From Saccoglossus kowalevskii (Eukaryota > Hemichordata > Enteropneusta > Harrimaniidae), in assembly GCF_000003605.2 (NCBI RefSeq), contig NW_003124895.1:519319-583318 (forward strand): a stretch of 64,000 bases of DNA. The letters are read 5' to 3'. The translations under genes and the position numbers were made by a program. Below the pieces are notes generated by a model. That model was not told where the DNA came from. It did no database searches and saw only the letters and a program-made list of their open reading frames with translations. Below are positions 55,301 through 63,709 of the stretch, piece by piece (the stretch's first letter is position 1; the number at the start of each line of letters is the position of its first letter).

Positions 55301-58300
55301 CCTTTCATTGCAATTGTTAACTATTTGCCACATGCGAAATAACTTAATGCTGGAACTTTGAGTTCGATTTTCCTCAAACTAACGTTATATTAGCTTCAAA
55401 TATCTTTCCAATAACCACGCCTTGATATATTTGAAATATGCAGTCTTTGTGTGCCTGTAAATACCCAATGTGTAGCATACACCTGGTTTTTTATAATATT
55501 TTAATTCCGTTTTCGGGCACTTCACCAGTTGTTGCACTTGTTCTGCTGTCAATGCTGTAGTATTAAATGTTGGCAAAGTTGAAGGAGAATGTTATCTGTT
55601 CTATCTTATATTGTGGAAGCAATTCTTGGACAGTTTTTTTGGGGGTGACCTATCTACATTTTGTATCTTGTTACTATGTCTATAGCGTAGTAAACATTGT
55701 CGTGGATTTCCGTCTTAACATTGTTGTATTGTTATGCACGAAGCAGTTACCTTCTACGCTTGTTGTGCGAGTACGTCGTTATACCGTGGTTTATCGTACT
55801 CACTGCCGCGGTTTTCACCTTAATTTTTCACAGTCTGAGAATGAACTTAACGGGTTGCATTCCCACCTGCCGTCAATTTCCGAAGACGAAGAATACGAAG
55901 AAGACGATGAAGACGAAGATGATTCCGATGATGACAACAGTACAGGATCACCAGCATCTTTAAAAAGAGAAGGTGTAACGAGGCTGGAAATTCCAAATGT
56001 TCCCTACGCGCCCTCTACCGGTGGGCCCAGTGGGGATCTCAGTCCAAGGTATTTACAACAATGTACTTCAGAATGTATTCGCGATAGGCGATTGTACTGG
56101 CTGTTGCAATTAATGCCGCGAGGGAAATGAGATACAACTATTGGGTTTGTGTGGGGTTACGCCACTGCTGCCTCTCGTTACTTCTTGTACATACAGTACT
56201 GACAGCACACTTTTACACATATATCCCATTTGGAATATAGCACCGATGTTCCTATCGTAATTTCATGATAGCAATTCAATACCCTAACCTATCGAGCACA
56301 GGCACATGAGGATCACTCCCGGTTGCCCTTACCGTTGTCTCGTTCATTGGTGAACACAAGTTCACAGTATAAGATTCGACCTATAATTTGTTGGTGTTAG
56401 GAAGTTCCGGTCACGTGCCCGGCACAGCATGCTCGACTAACGGCGATTACCACTTCGCTATGTGATCTTTTTTCCGCATTGGCACAAATCGATACTTAAT
56501 ACTACAACGATCTTTGGTTATTGAATTTGTTCAAAACTAATCGATAACCTATGCTCTTGGTTCTCTCCTAGGTTCGTTGATGGCGTTGAGGACGATAACA
56601 ATCAGTATAAAAACAAGACGTTTGATTTTCCATTGACCAAGCTACCCACGAGCTCGAGGAATCGAAGCCCTGTCCTTGTAAGAGCGAGGACTCGACCCGG
56701 AAATTGTCAACAGGACAGCGCAGTAAAACCAAATTGCCCACCACGTCAGCTATATCAGGGTACGGAGCTATGTTATCCTTGTTATGATTAGTTGTGTGTT
56801 AATAATACTACTACATTCGTCGGAAATTCGAGTTGTTTCTCTGCGTTTGCAAACGGTTTGCGTATATCAGTTTGTGTAACTCAAAGACTTGCTAATTTAT
56901 AACCCCCAACGAATGTTTGGGGTGTTGCTATGGTATTTTACAACCTGAGATAAACATGACACCATTTCAAATCAGTAAAACAATTTATCTCAGTGAATAC
57001 AAAAGCGAGATCTCCAATTAATGTATCAAAATAAAGCTCATGTAGTGATCTTAAACATTAAACCTAGTTTAAAATAATTTCAATATTTAATATTGTGGCC
57101 CTATCTTGAGATTTTTTGTATTTTGTAAATTTACTGCGACGAAGCTGTTCTAATGACGTAAATTAGATTGGTGATATTAATGTTGTGCACAGCGACAACT
57201 TTCTGTAATTCGTGGTTTACAATGAAGGCAGTAATTATTAACATTATCAGTAAAGATAAAAACATAGCGATATAATGTATTCGTCCCTAGAGGGCGCAAT
57301 TTCAACACAAGTTTCACACACAGCGATTGCGATCGCGTGTGCCAGTGTTGTGCTATATGTGTGCGCGTACTATTTTTTACTCAACGAACTAAGTGATTAC
57401 AGCTACTCACGAGAATGAACAAACCGAAACAATCAAAAGCTGTTGTCTCATGACGTGACCTTTCGTGTGACTGTCCGCACAGAATCGTTCAAATAATATT
57501 GCTTTTCTATTTTAGGGAACAGAGCAGACTCTACGGAATCTATAGCGGGAGCCGAACTGAAGCAAGAAGTAGAGTATACGAGAAACAGTGTTGAAAGGTT
57601 GGATAAGCAGGTAACACTCAGTTTCATAGCACCGAATTCACCACGAACAACTGTACACATTCTAATAGCTGTGATTTTGAACATTTTTTTTTAAATAACC
57701 AAATATAGATGACTTCGCGTCATCTCACTGAAGTACTATTTTAGCCAAGCTAAGCTAAGGTAACATAAAATGTAATTTGGAAACTAAGGGCCGAGTAGCC
57801 GCCATTTCCTTTATATTTTGAAAATTATGACGCACACTTATGGGAATGATACATGAAGTCATCTGTAAGAGACCTTCTATGAGCGGCTTCGCCTCTCAAG
57901 ATGGCAAATTAATTGACAGTTTTCCCATCGATAAATTGTCATCTTGTACCCTAATCCCTTTGGCTTGCTTGACAAAACGGGATTTCAATAGATGGCACCC
58001 TTTAGAGACGTGGACGCAACCCGCGGCAATCTTCTTTTATTTGCAAGTAATTTGATGTATAACGTCGGTATATTGTATATGTACTAGTCATTGAGTGTCC
58101 ATATTTTGGCAATGGTCGTTATCATTTGGCTAATGGCACGGGAAATGTTTCATTAAAATTGCCGCTTTATGATAAACGCAACTTTAATTAAATTGCCAAA
58201 TATTATACACCGAAGTCTTAAGGCAATATTTTAGATTTGTTGACTGAATTACGCAGACTAAACCCGGCTAGATAACTATATATACACACTGAAGAGTTGT

Positions 58301-59003
58301 ACGTATATGGTCGCCGTGCATACAATTTGGCGAATGATTAACTTATTTTTACGCATGTACTATAACAATTCAGAACGGTTTCTCTGGTTCATTTCTACTG
58401 CTGATCAGATATGCAAGCTCATGTACAAATTGTTGTACGTAGTATCGGCTGCGCTACGCTGCCTGAAATATAGTTAATGCCCATAGGGGTTAAACGCCAG
58501 TTCGTCTTCATCATTTCGCTGTCGTTTTTTCACAGGTATCAACCTTGAGTCAGGATGTTGCCAGTTTAAGCCAGGACTTGCGATCAGTCATTCGCCTTTT
58601 GCAGATGTCAACGCCCCCACCTGTTGGTGCAAATGATCCGGACAGCTTAAGCAATGTGCCAAAAACTCAAAATACACAAGGAAACAACGCAAACCGACAA
58701 AGTGCACTTCAAGAGACTTCTTTTCCGTTACGGACTGCCTCTGACGGATCAGCGGGTTCCAGACCCTCTTTGATCACACAACGCTCAGGTACTTCGACGC
58801 CGCCCAGTGTCTCGTCTGGGAGCGGCGTTTGGCAAAAACGAGATGCCTTTGTAAGGAGGAGGGACTCGCATCCACCGTTGAAGCCAGTCAAAAGTACGAA
58901 CCTAGATGAAACACTCAAGAACGATAGCCAAGATGAAACGAGTGTCACTGGGTTAGAGAGCGACGGGTATGATGATTCCGAATGTAGTGGCACAGATCTA
59001 TAG
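46164..59003 (+). CDS. Elk: ELK-type (KCNH3/4/8-like) voltage-gated K+ channel, 18 exons seen, first exon missing
   Basis: A tetrameric plasma-membrane potassium channel of the EAG/ERG/ELK (KCNH) family, which sets subthreshold excitability. Seen: joining the exons listed below keeps one frame throughout (about 1017 codons after two leading bases, ending TAG at 59001-59003). Domain order is the family's: PAS with NFVLGNAQV and YCSDGFCEL, then [35 protein letters not shown]1-S4 voltage sensor, S5-pore-S6 with SVGFGN, C-linker, CNB homology domain, intrinsic-ligand YNL, C-terminal coiled coil. From memory of the family, the PAS text and [10 protein letters not shown] stretch resemble KCNH8/Elk more than EAG or ERG. 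Odd: the first exon (about 20-25 residues of PAS-cap) is not recognised upstream, so the true start is unknown and may lie in the 46-kb upstream tract, the N gap or outside the window. Three microexons sit before the acidic linker. I am sure of the family and fairly sure of the exon borders; which microexons enter the mRNA is open. Confidence 0.95.
46731..46865 (+). CDS. Elk: Elk exon: C-terminal half of PAS domain
   Basis: Acceptor TTTCTACAG, donor GTAATT, phase 1 at both ends. It encodes [19 protein letters not shown] and [15 protein letters not shown], the last PAS strands and one of the most conserved blocks in ELK channels, then a charged linker. The split codon across the intron reads Glu. 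The preceding intron is 333 bp and unremarkable. Confidence 0.93.
47134..47321 (+). CDS. Elk: Elk exon: linker between PAS and S1
   Basis: Acceptor TCGCCCTGCAG, donor GTAAGT after 47321, entering in phase 1 and leaving in phase 0. It encodes an acidic stretch ([19 protein letters not shown]), a Gly/Ser/Asn spacer and the ELK signature [16 protein letters not shown]. An internal GGAGGTAAAA could act as an earlier donor at 47193, but it would drop that signature. A minisatellite begins about 20 bp past the donor. Confidence 0.9.
47343..47572. repeat. minisatellite, ~34-bp unit, about 7 copies
   Basis: Degenerate tandem units, each built around CTTCCGGTTGGGGTAATCAT then GCAGGTTGCGTCGA. Unit length varies from about 29 to 39 bp. 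It begins about 20 bp past the donor of the [10 protein letters not shown] exon. The 66-codon - strand frame here reads the repeat and is not a gene. Confidence 0.9.
47590..48560. other. Elk intron, no feature seen
   Basis: AT-rich intron sequence between the minisatellite and a foldback repeat. Frames in it are short and unrecognised. Confidence 0.6.
48565..48799. mobile_element. MITE-like foldback repeat, family 2, copy B (in Elk intron)
   Basis: The left arm CAAATGACCGCCGAAATCTC then GTTGA is the imperfect inverted complement of the right arm CAACGAAATCTCGGCAGCCC then CATTTGCG. About 235 bp. Interior similarity to copy A at 13150. The overlapping - strand 125- and 72-codon frames are by-products. 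Confidence 0.7.
49338..49578 (+). CDS. Elk: Elk exon: pre-S1, S1 and start of S2
   Basis: Acceptor TTCCCACAG, donor GTGAGT, phase 0 in and 1 out. It encodes [20 protein letters not shown], then S1 ([20 protein letters not shown]) and the beginning of S2 ([10 protein letters not shown]). The S1-S2 loop is short and charged. The upstream intron (about 2 kb) holds a minisatellite and a foldback repeat. Confidence 0.95.
49794..49951 (+). CDS. Elk: Elk exon: end of S2 and S3
   Basis: Acceptor TCAATCAACAG, donor GTGAGT, phase 1 in and 0 out. It encodes [19 protein letters not shown] and then S3 ([18 protein letters not shown]). The Asp residues of S2/S3 that pair with S4 charges in KCNH channels are present. 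The exon has the length and borders expected for the family. Confidence 0.95.
50034..50262. mobile_element. MITE-like foldback repeat, family 2, copy C (in Elk intron)
   Basis: Left arm AATGGCCGTCGATATCTCGC then GAGCTGCGAGACTTGTC; right arm AGTCTCGTGGCTCTCTCG then CCTCCAACGAGATCTC. Inverted and imperfect. The 93-codon + frame over it is a by-product. Confidence 0.65.
50283..50335. mobile_element. partial foldback repeat, family 2 (one arm)
   Basis: AATGGCCGCCATTTTCTCGT then TGAAATATCGTGAGGCACG and TGACTTGTTTTCG match the left arm of family 2. It lies about 20 bp after copy C; no clear partner arm is seen. Confidence 0.5.
50523..50727 (+). CDS. Elk: Elk exon: S4 voltage sensor and S5
   Basis: Acceptor TTTGTCAGTAG, donor GTGAGA, phase 0 in and 1 out. 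It encodes the S4 helix [16 protein letters not shown] with regularly spaced K/R gating charges, the S4-S5 linker (MERYSNYS) and S5 ([20 protein letters not shown]), then the start of the turret. The upstream intron holds two copies of a foldback repeat. Confidence 0.95.
51161..51343 (+). CDS. Elk: Elk exon: turret, pore helix, selectivity filter, start of S6
   Basis: Acceptor TTTGAAG after a T-rich tract, donor GTATTT, phase 1 both ends. It encodes a turret with a possible N-glycosylation site (NATN), the pore helix (YYTLSTIT), the KCNH filter SVGFGN and the beginning of S6 ([12 protein letters not shown]). The filter is complete and canonical, so the channel should conduct K+. Confidence 0.95.
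51824..52023 (+). CDS. Elk: Elk exon: S6 end and C-linker
   Basis: Acceptor AATTTCACAG, donor GTGAGT, phase 1 in and 0 out. It encodes the S6 gate region [19 protein letters not shown] and C-linker helices ([37 protein letters not shown]). The next intron (520 bp) shows no further coding. Confidence 0.95.
52544..52793 (+). CDS. Elk: Elk exon: C-linker end and cyclic-nucleotide-binding homology domain
   Basis: Acceptor TTATCCCCGGCAG, donor GTAAGC, phase 0 in and 1 out. It encodes [40 protein letters not shown] and [16 protein letters not shown], the beta-roll of the CNB homology domain. In KCNH channels this fold is thought to bind the channel's own C-terminal strand rather than cAMP. Confidence 0.95.
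52995..53103 (+). CDS. Elk: Elk exon: CNB homology domain, continued
   Basis: Acceptor CTTCAAATAG, donor GTATTG (weaker than its neighbours), phase 1 in and 2 out. It encodes [10 protein letters not shown], a variable loop ([12 protein letters not shown]) and [14 protein letters not shown]. The 'LTYCDLQ' string is diagnostic of the family. Confidence 0.92.
53322..53430 (+). CDS. Elk: Elk exon: end of CNB homology domain with YNL intrinsic ligand
   Basis: Donor GTGAGT, phase 2 in and 0 out. It encodes [20 protein letters not shown] and [19 protein letters not shown] matches the intrinsic-ligand tripeptide known in ELK/EAG channels, which occupies the nucleotide pocket. The acceptor is a TAGCAG tandem (NAGNAG): the second AG gives the length expected from vertebrate homologues, the first would add one residue. 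Confidence 0.93.
53482..53560 (+). repeat. tRNA-derived SINE-like head (in Elk intron)
   Basis: A-box-like GTGGCTTAAAGGTTAGAG, then a 7-bp stem GTGTCCG/CGGACAC, then a damaged B box ATGGTCGATTGTCC. Spacing suits a tRNA-derived Pol III promoter. No clear tail or target duplication. Confidence 0.45.
53580..54310. other. Elk intron before microexon 1
   Basis: No coding or repeat signal apart from the SINE-like head upstream. The 3' end is pyrimidine-rich, as expected for the microexon acceptor. Confidence 0.5.
54311..54337 (+). CDS. Elk: Elk microexon 1 (27 bp)
   Basis: Candidate microexon: acceptor ACACCCAG, donor GTAAGT, length 27 and phase 0 at both ends, so it can be included or skipped without shifting frame. 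It encodes REDDDIKPS, an acidic insert between the CNB homology domain and the acidic linker. Transcript evidence would be needed to confirm use. Confidence 0.72.
54550..54567 (+). CDS. Elk: Elk microexon 2 (18 bp)
   Basis: Candidate microexon: acceptor CCATCCACAG, donor GTAAGT, 18 bp, phase 0 at both ends. It encodes RTCRKR, a basic hexapeptide with an RXR-like tripeptide (RKR). It is very short, but both splice sites are strong and correctly spaced. Confidence 0.62.
55131..55163 (+). CDS. Elk: Elk microexon 3 (33 bp)
   Basis: Candidate microexon: acceptor TTTTGGACTAG, donor GTAAGT, 33 bp, phase 0 at both ends. It encodes [11 protein letters not shown], a basic insert. An internal CGCAGCAG gives alternative acceptors, but these would break the frame, which favours the 33-bp form. 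Confidence 0.6.
55834..56048 (+). CDS. Elk: Elk exon: acidic linker
   Basis: Acceptor ATTTTTCACAG, donor GTATTT, phase 0 in and 2 out. It encodes [13 protein letters not shown], a run of almost pure Asp/Glu ([18 protein letters not shown]) and the conserved GDLSPR at the exon end. Vertebrate KCNH8 also has LPSI followed by an acidic run here. An unspliced frame extends about 270 bp upstream into intron, where no family similarity is seen. Confidence 0.9.
56572..56759 (+). CDS. Elk: Elk exon: conserved VDG/ED/FDF block and basic tail
   Basis: Acceptor TTCTCTCCTAG, donor GTACGG, phase 2 in and 1 out. It encodes [20 protein letters not shown], which continues LSPR into the LSPRxVDGxED...FDF pattern of ELK C-termini, then a Ser/Arg-rich variable stretch. 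Confidence 0.9.
57516..57610 (+). CDS. Elk: Elk exon: first half of C-terminal coiled coil
   Basis: Acceptor TTCTATTTTAG, donor GTAACA, phase 1 in and 0 out. It encodes [20 protein letters not shown], which has heptad spacing and joins the next exon to form the tetramerising coiled coil. The preceding intron (756 bp) has no other coding signal. Confidence 0.9.
58536..59003 (+). CDS. Elk: Elk last exon: coiled coil end, Ser/Thr-rich tail, stop
   Basis: Acceptor TCGTTTTTTCACAG, stop TAG at 59001-59003. It starts [20 protein letters not shown], the second half of the coiled coil as in KCNH8, followed by a low-complexity Ser/Thr/Pro/Gln tail of about 125 residues ending [10 protein letters not shown]. 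The tail is shorter than in vertebrate KCNH8. The terminal four residues (GTDL) resemble a class I PDZ ligand (S/T-X-hydrophobic); this is an inference from pattern only. Confidence 0.92.
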   Translation, partial: VSTLSQDVASLSQDLRSVIRLLQMSTPPPVGANDPDSLSNVPKTQNTQGNNANRQSALQETSFPLRTASDGSAGSRPSLITQRSGTSTPPSVSSGSGVWQKRDAFVRRRDSHPPLKPVKSTNLDETLKNDSQDETSVTGLESDGYDDSECSGTDL

Positions 59004-59416
59004 TAACACAGAAGATCCTTTCTCATTTACATACACAGCATATTCTTTTTTGATACATTTAAAATGTGTCAGTGATTTGCTTTAATTATTGAAGCGAAGG
59101 TGTCTTTCATCTTTTCAGTGTGAAGTGTTGCATAGGTAATGTTGTCAATTTTAAAGTGGACAATTTAATCAAGTTTTATTCGAATATGGACATTTTTACC
59201 ATTCTGATATTTGATTTTTTTTATATTTACTTTGAAATGACTTGTAAATACAATCGACTTTTTTCCCTGCCGTTTGTTGAAAAAAAAATCCCGGTATTTT
59301 TCATTCTTGTATATATTTGCTATTTCAAATCAAGTATTGAAATGTACATATTGTTGGTTATATTCTCCGTCTATAAAGGCATTTTTCAATAGTGGCGTGT
59401 GATAGTTAGAAATAAA
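59004..59416 (+). other. Elk: Elk 3' UTR with first polyadenylation signal
   Basis: Downstream of the stop the sequence becomes AT-rich and has no continuing frame. The first AATAAA is at 59411-59416; further ones at 60464-60469, 61111-61116 and 61122-61127 could give longer 3' ends. Which is used cannot be told from sequence. Confidence 0.55.
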
Positions 59417-61440
59417 CAAAACAATGCGACAATTTCAATGAAATGTGATAATCGGAAAATATGCAATAACATGCAAATTACCAAACACAGAATTATTTTC
59501 TCATGCTGCTGGCTGACTGGCATGCTGCTGACTCTGCTGGCTCGTTCCTTTCAACATTTTTTGATTTTTTAACCTGTGACATGTAATTCAACATGGGCAC
59601 ACCATATTTAAAGTGTGTGTCTGGTCTATATATTATGTTGTTGGTTTATTACTTGTGTTGAGTCACCATCATTTACGACCCCTTGAAACATGTACTGGTT
59701 GATCTCGAATGATTGTAGTTTTATTTTCTTTCGTTTTTATGTAGGCAAAAGAATCGTAAAGATCTACTAATCATGGTAATCCAAATTCTTTTTTTTTATC
59801 CGCACATTGATCATTGAAAAAAACCCGCATTGTATAGGATGCGTTTTTTAGCATTAGTTTGTAAGATTTTAAACATCCTGGTTCAGTTTATTTTCTTTCT
59901 ACAATCGTTAATTAGTGACTTTTGTGCTAGTCTACCTTCCCATGTATGTATAAAGTAGACGATTGTACAATTTTATTTTTCTACGCGTGAAATATTATTC
60001 TTTGCGCAATTTTACGGAGAAAAATGTGATTAAGTGTGCGTGCGTTTGCTAACAATTGTAAAGGCTACTATGTTGCCATACATGTGACACTTGCCACGAT
60101 GCAATACTTGTATATTGCAATATTATGTGATATGCTAATTTTTAACACTGCCATTTTAATGTATTATGTATATTTTCGGACAGGGTAATCTATAATGTTG
60201 CATCTGTCATGTTTAACTCGTTATCACACTGCCAGTGTTTCCGATCTCGGCGTTACTAGGTATCACACTAGGGATGAAATGACCAACACTCTCCGTCACG
60301 TTGAAGTGTCGCCACGGTTACCCCATGCCTACTCGATTTTTTGTTTACTTCACTGTATCAACCCACTCACTCCTCGGTGTCCCACGGCTCTGCTCTGTGT
60401 ATCTAAGTCCCAAAATCTCGAATTTGTAAAAAGCCTCTTTTTCATCAAAGTCGTTGTGCTTTGAATAAAATCTATATTTCTGTCGTTAACACAATAACAA
60501 AATCAAGGCATTTACTGTGCGGGAGATGTCTATAATCGTGTTGTACGGTGAAAGTCAAGTAACGCCGAGGGAAGTTGGAGAGTAAATTAGTATTTCAATT
60601 AGTATGCCACTACTTTATTCGAGTTTTCTATCACGTATTATTAACATGCAATATTCAATATTTTTGCTTTCTAACCACGTACGCATAAAACGGACTTGTG
60701 TCAACTATTTCTAGACCCGTATTCATTTGGTATGCTTTATTGCCGCTGTTACCAACTCGCTTGAAAAACTGTACTGGAAGAAAAACAGTTGCGTAGAATT
60801 CATATAATGCCGTTGCCGACAAGCCAAACTGATTTCAAGATGCCCGCCACATCTCGTGGACCGCGAAAACAAGTTTACATGCAAGATCACCGAGATGCAT
60901 TGTGGTAAATAATTCAGATGCGGATGGAGATATATGCGTCAGATGTGAAGGAAATGCACCCATCTGATGTGATATTATGCGGTCCATTCATGCTATTTCT
61001 ATACGTGTTGTAAATACAATATTTGGATGTATCCAATTATTTTCAGGAATTATTTTCCTGACCGTTACGAGAATTAAGAGACCTCTTTGCTTTGTTCTAT
61101 ATTATATTTCAATAAAAGTTTAATAAAGATTTGTTACTGATTATTTCTTAAAATGTTCCCACTTGTCATTTCATTTTCACGGTACATGGTATGTTTCGGT
61201 CACAGAGAATATAGTCGACTTTGAAAATACAGAATGTGTATACATAGCTTGAATTTTGGAAACTAATATGTATTCACAATTTCCGGTGATTTGAACGCAA
61301 TTTTTATTTTTCTATCCGATGATAATGAACTATTCTGGCTTCTGCCACCAGACTCGATGTAATACATAACATTGGCTCTCGTCCTTCTTACGATATCGTT
61401 TTCACGAAATTGCCTGTTGTATTAACAAATTAGTACAAGC
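59417..61440. other. downstream flank, nothing recognised
   Basis: AT-rich; may include extended 3' UTR up to the AATAAA signals at 60464 or 61111. The 89-codon frame at 60195-60464 (+) has no recognisable product. Confidence 0.5.
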
Positions 61441-61705
61441 GAGTAGTAGTAGTAGATTAAGTGAGCTTACTTTATTGTAAATTATCACGATGAATTCATT
61501 ATGCATTCCCGAGTATCTATTTCATGTTCCAACATGTGGTATCTCGAAGAATCGTGTGGTGGCCTAGCGAAATATCTATATGGTTTAGATATAAAAATGA
61601 CTAAAATATTATGTGTAATAATAATATAAACGAACTACTGGTACAACGAATTTATATGCAGAAGAAAAGAAAAAAATGCAGAGAAATGGGAGGTAATCGA
61701 GGAAT
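61441..61705 (-). mobile_element. probable 3' UTR and (CTA)n tail of the LINE
   Basis: Between the end of the RT similarity and a short trinucleotide run, (CTA)4 on the - strand at about 61443-61456. Short simple-repeat tails are common in CR1-like LINEs; this boundary is inferred. Confidence 0.4.
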
Positions 61706-63366
61706 TTAACAAAGCAAATAATGTTTCATTTCATATGTACATTTGTTTCTGTTGGTGATGTTTTTGAGGGACTCTGGAAGTGAATTCCAGTGTTTTACTG
61801 CAGCAAATTTAAAATTATGTTGTGAAACTGTAAGTTGAGCAACAGGAATTGACAAGTTTCCGCTAGACACTGAACTTGTGGGATAGCAATGTGAGTAATC
61901 ATTAACATACTTATTGAGGCTATGTGCATATCTGCTGTGTTTAAGGTCGAAGATAAATAGGCAGGTTTGTAATTTACAAAGTTTGTGAATATCAAGTATG
62001 CGTAATTGGATAAAAAGAGGAGCAGAATGTGCTTTAAGTGCGAGATGAGTGCGAGAGGTGATAAGGCGCTCAACTTTTTTTGTGAAAGCAGAACTGGTTC
62101 AAGAAGTGTTGGGTATGTGTTTCCCCAGATTTCAATAAAGTACATTAAGTGTGGGAGAATAAGTGTGTTGTAAAGTAGTATGAGAATTGATCTGGGAACA
62201 TAGTGACGAATGCGAGATATAATGCCCACTTTGGGACTAATGGTTTTCACATTTTTTTCAATATGAGAATTCCAATTTAGGCATGGGTCAATGGTTACTC
62301 CCAGATAAGTGGCTTTAGACACGCCCTCTATCAACGTATCATTGATTGCGAGCTGTCCCTCCACTTTTACTTTTCTTTGCGGGATTTTCAGGATCATATA
62401 GTTTGTGTTTTCTACATTAATTGTAAATTTATTAGCATTGCACCACTGTACAACATTTTCAAAATCATTGTTAATATTAAAAAGATCAATAGAGTTAGTT
62501 TGCAGGTATTTAAATAAATTTGTATCATCTGCAAAGAGGTGGAAATTGAAAGCATCAGTGGAGTGGTTAATATCATTTATGTAGAGAAGAAAAAGTAAAG
62601 GCCCTAATATTGATCCCTTGGGCACCTCGTATTGAAGCTGTCTGGATGTGGATGCAGTTCCGTCAATGTTTACTGTTTGGTGTCTATTAGTTAGGTAGCT
62701 TCGGAACCACAAAAGCGGGAGACCCCTTATCCTATAATAAGCCATTTTTTTAAGGAGAATATTGTGGTAAATAGCATCGAATGCTTTTTTTAAGTCAATG
62801 AATACCCCAAATGTAACAAAACTGTTATCCATGTTGGCAGTGATATCAGAAACAAGGTCAACTAGGGCAAGGGCGGTACTGTATTTTTTCCAAAAACCAT
62901 ATTGTGAGGACAAGAGTATGTTGAACTTATTTAGAAAACCAAATAGCTGATGATTTACAGCTGATTCAAATATTTTACTGAATACGGGTGGAATAGATAT
63001 GGGCCTATAATTGCCGACATCCAGGGCAGATCCCGTTTTATTTACTGGTGTGATTGTGGCGAGTTTGAGAGAGTCAGAAAAAACACCTTGAGCTATAGAA
63101 CAGTTCAGAATGTGCGCCAGAGGTTTAGAAATATACTTTATAGCATCAATTACAAGTTTAGGATGCACGTGATCATGTCCCATTGCTTTGTTGGGGTCTA
63201 ATCGGTAAATAAATTCCATAATATCCCGTTCTGTGACTGCTTGAAGGAAAAAGGACGACGGTAAATTCCCTGTGAGATAGTGATTAAAATTTACAGATGG
63301 GTGAATTTTTCTGGCTAGCTCAGGGCCAATATTTGTAAAGAAATTATTGAATTCATATGCAATATC
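61706..63366 (-). pseudogene. non-LTR (CR1/Rex-like) retrotransposon reverse transcriptase, truncated and frameshifted
   Basis: A relic of a LINE polymerase, which copies element RNA at a nicked target. The main frame (474 codons from the Met at 63219) is open without a start up to 63366, where TGA (63367-63369) interrupts it. RT motifs: DPNKAMGHDHVHPKLV near the start, NYRPISIPPVF at 70-80, IDLKKAFDAI at 141-150 (motif A Asp), KGSILGPLLFLLYINDI at 201-217, FADD at 229-232 (catalytic), YLGVTIDPCLNWNSHI at 305-320. After residue ~382 the frame loses similarity at a T7 run (62075-62081); the LINE-like C-terminus continues in a second frame down to a stop near 61706. No endonuclease domain is seen. 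The family assignment is by motif style only; a Jockey/L2-clade element is possible. Confidence 0.88.
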
Positions 63367-63377
63367 TCAACTTCCTG

Positions 63378-63709
63378 TCAAAACTTTATCGGGAGCATCA
63401 CGGTTTGAAGTTTGTACCAAAATGTTAACGGAATGGAGACGATCCCGTGGTGTTCCCATAGTAAGCAGGCCTACATATGATAAGAGAATTAAATGCGATC
63501 AATTTACCGATATTTATTATATCGCAGGCAGACATCTTGAATACGGCTTGAAACTAAAGAAAAAGAAAAGTTCTACAAATCAGGAAAACAAACACCAAAT
63601 TTCCACAGCTAAACGATCCGTTTTAACATTAAGCCAAACGCTAATACAATCCGATTCTATTCGTCGCTTTTGTGTGGAAAAGTCTCTGGCTCAAGCAATC
63701 TGGTATTGA
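63378..63709 (+). CDS. unrecognised open frame between LINE and satellite
   Basis: A 120-codon frame from the ATG at 63347; its first ~10 codons overlap the LINE relic, so the meaningful part starts around 63378. The text is basic and polar (RFEVCTKMLTEWRRSRG, GLKLKKKKSS) with no membrane segment. No family is recognised. It stops six bases into the satellite array. It could be chance, a captured fragment, or part of a split gene. Confidence 0.2.

Noticed and set aside
55567-55833. N-terminal part of a 187-codon + frame that includes the acidic-linker exon
   Set aside because: Family similarity begins only after the CACAG acceptor at 55833; the upstream part is intron.
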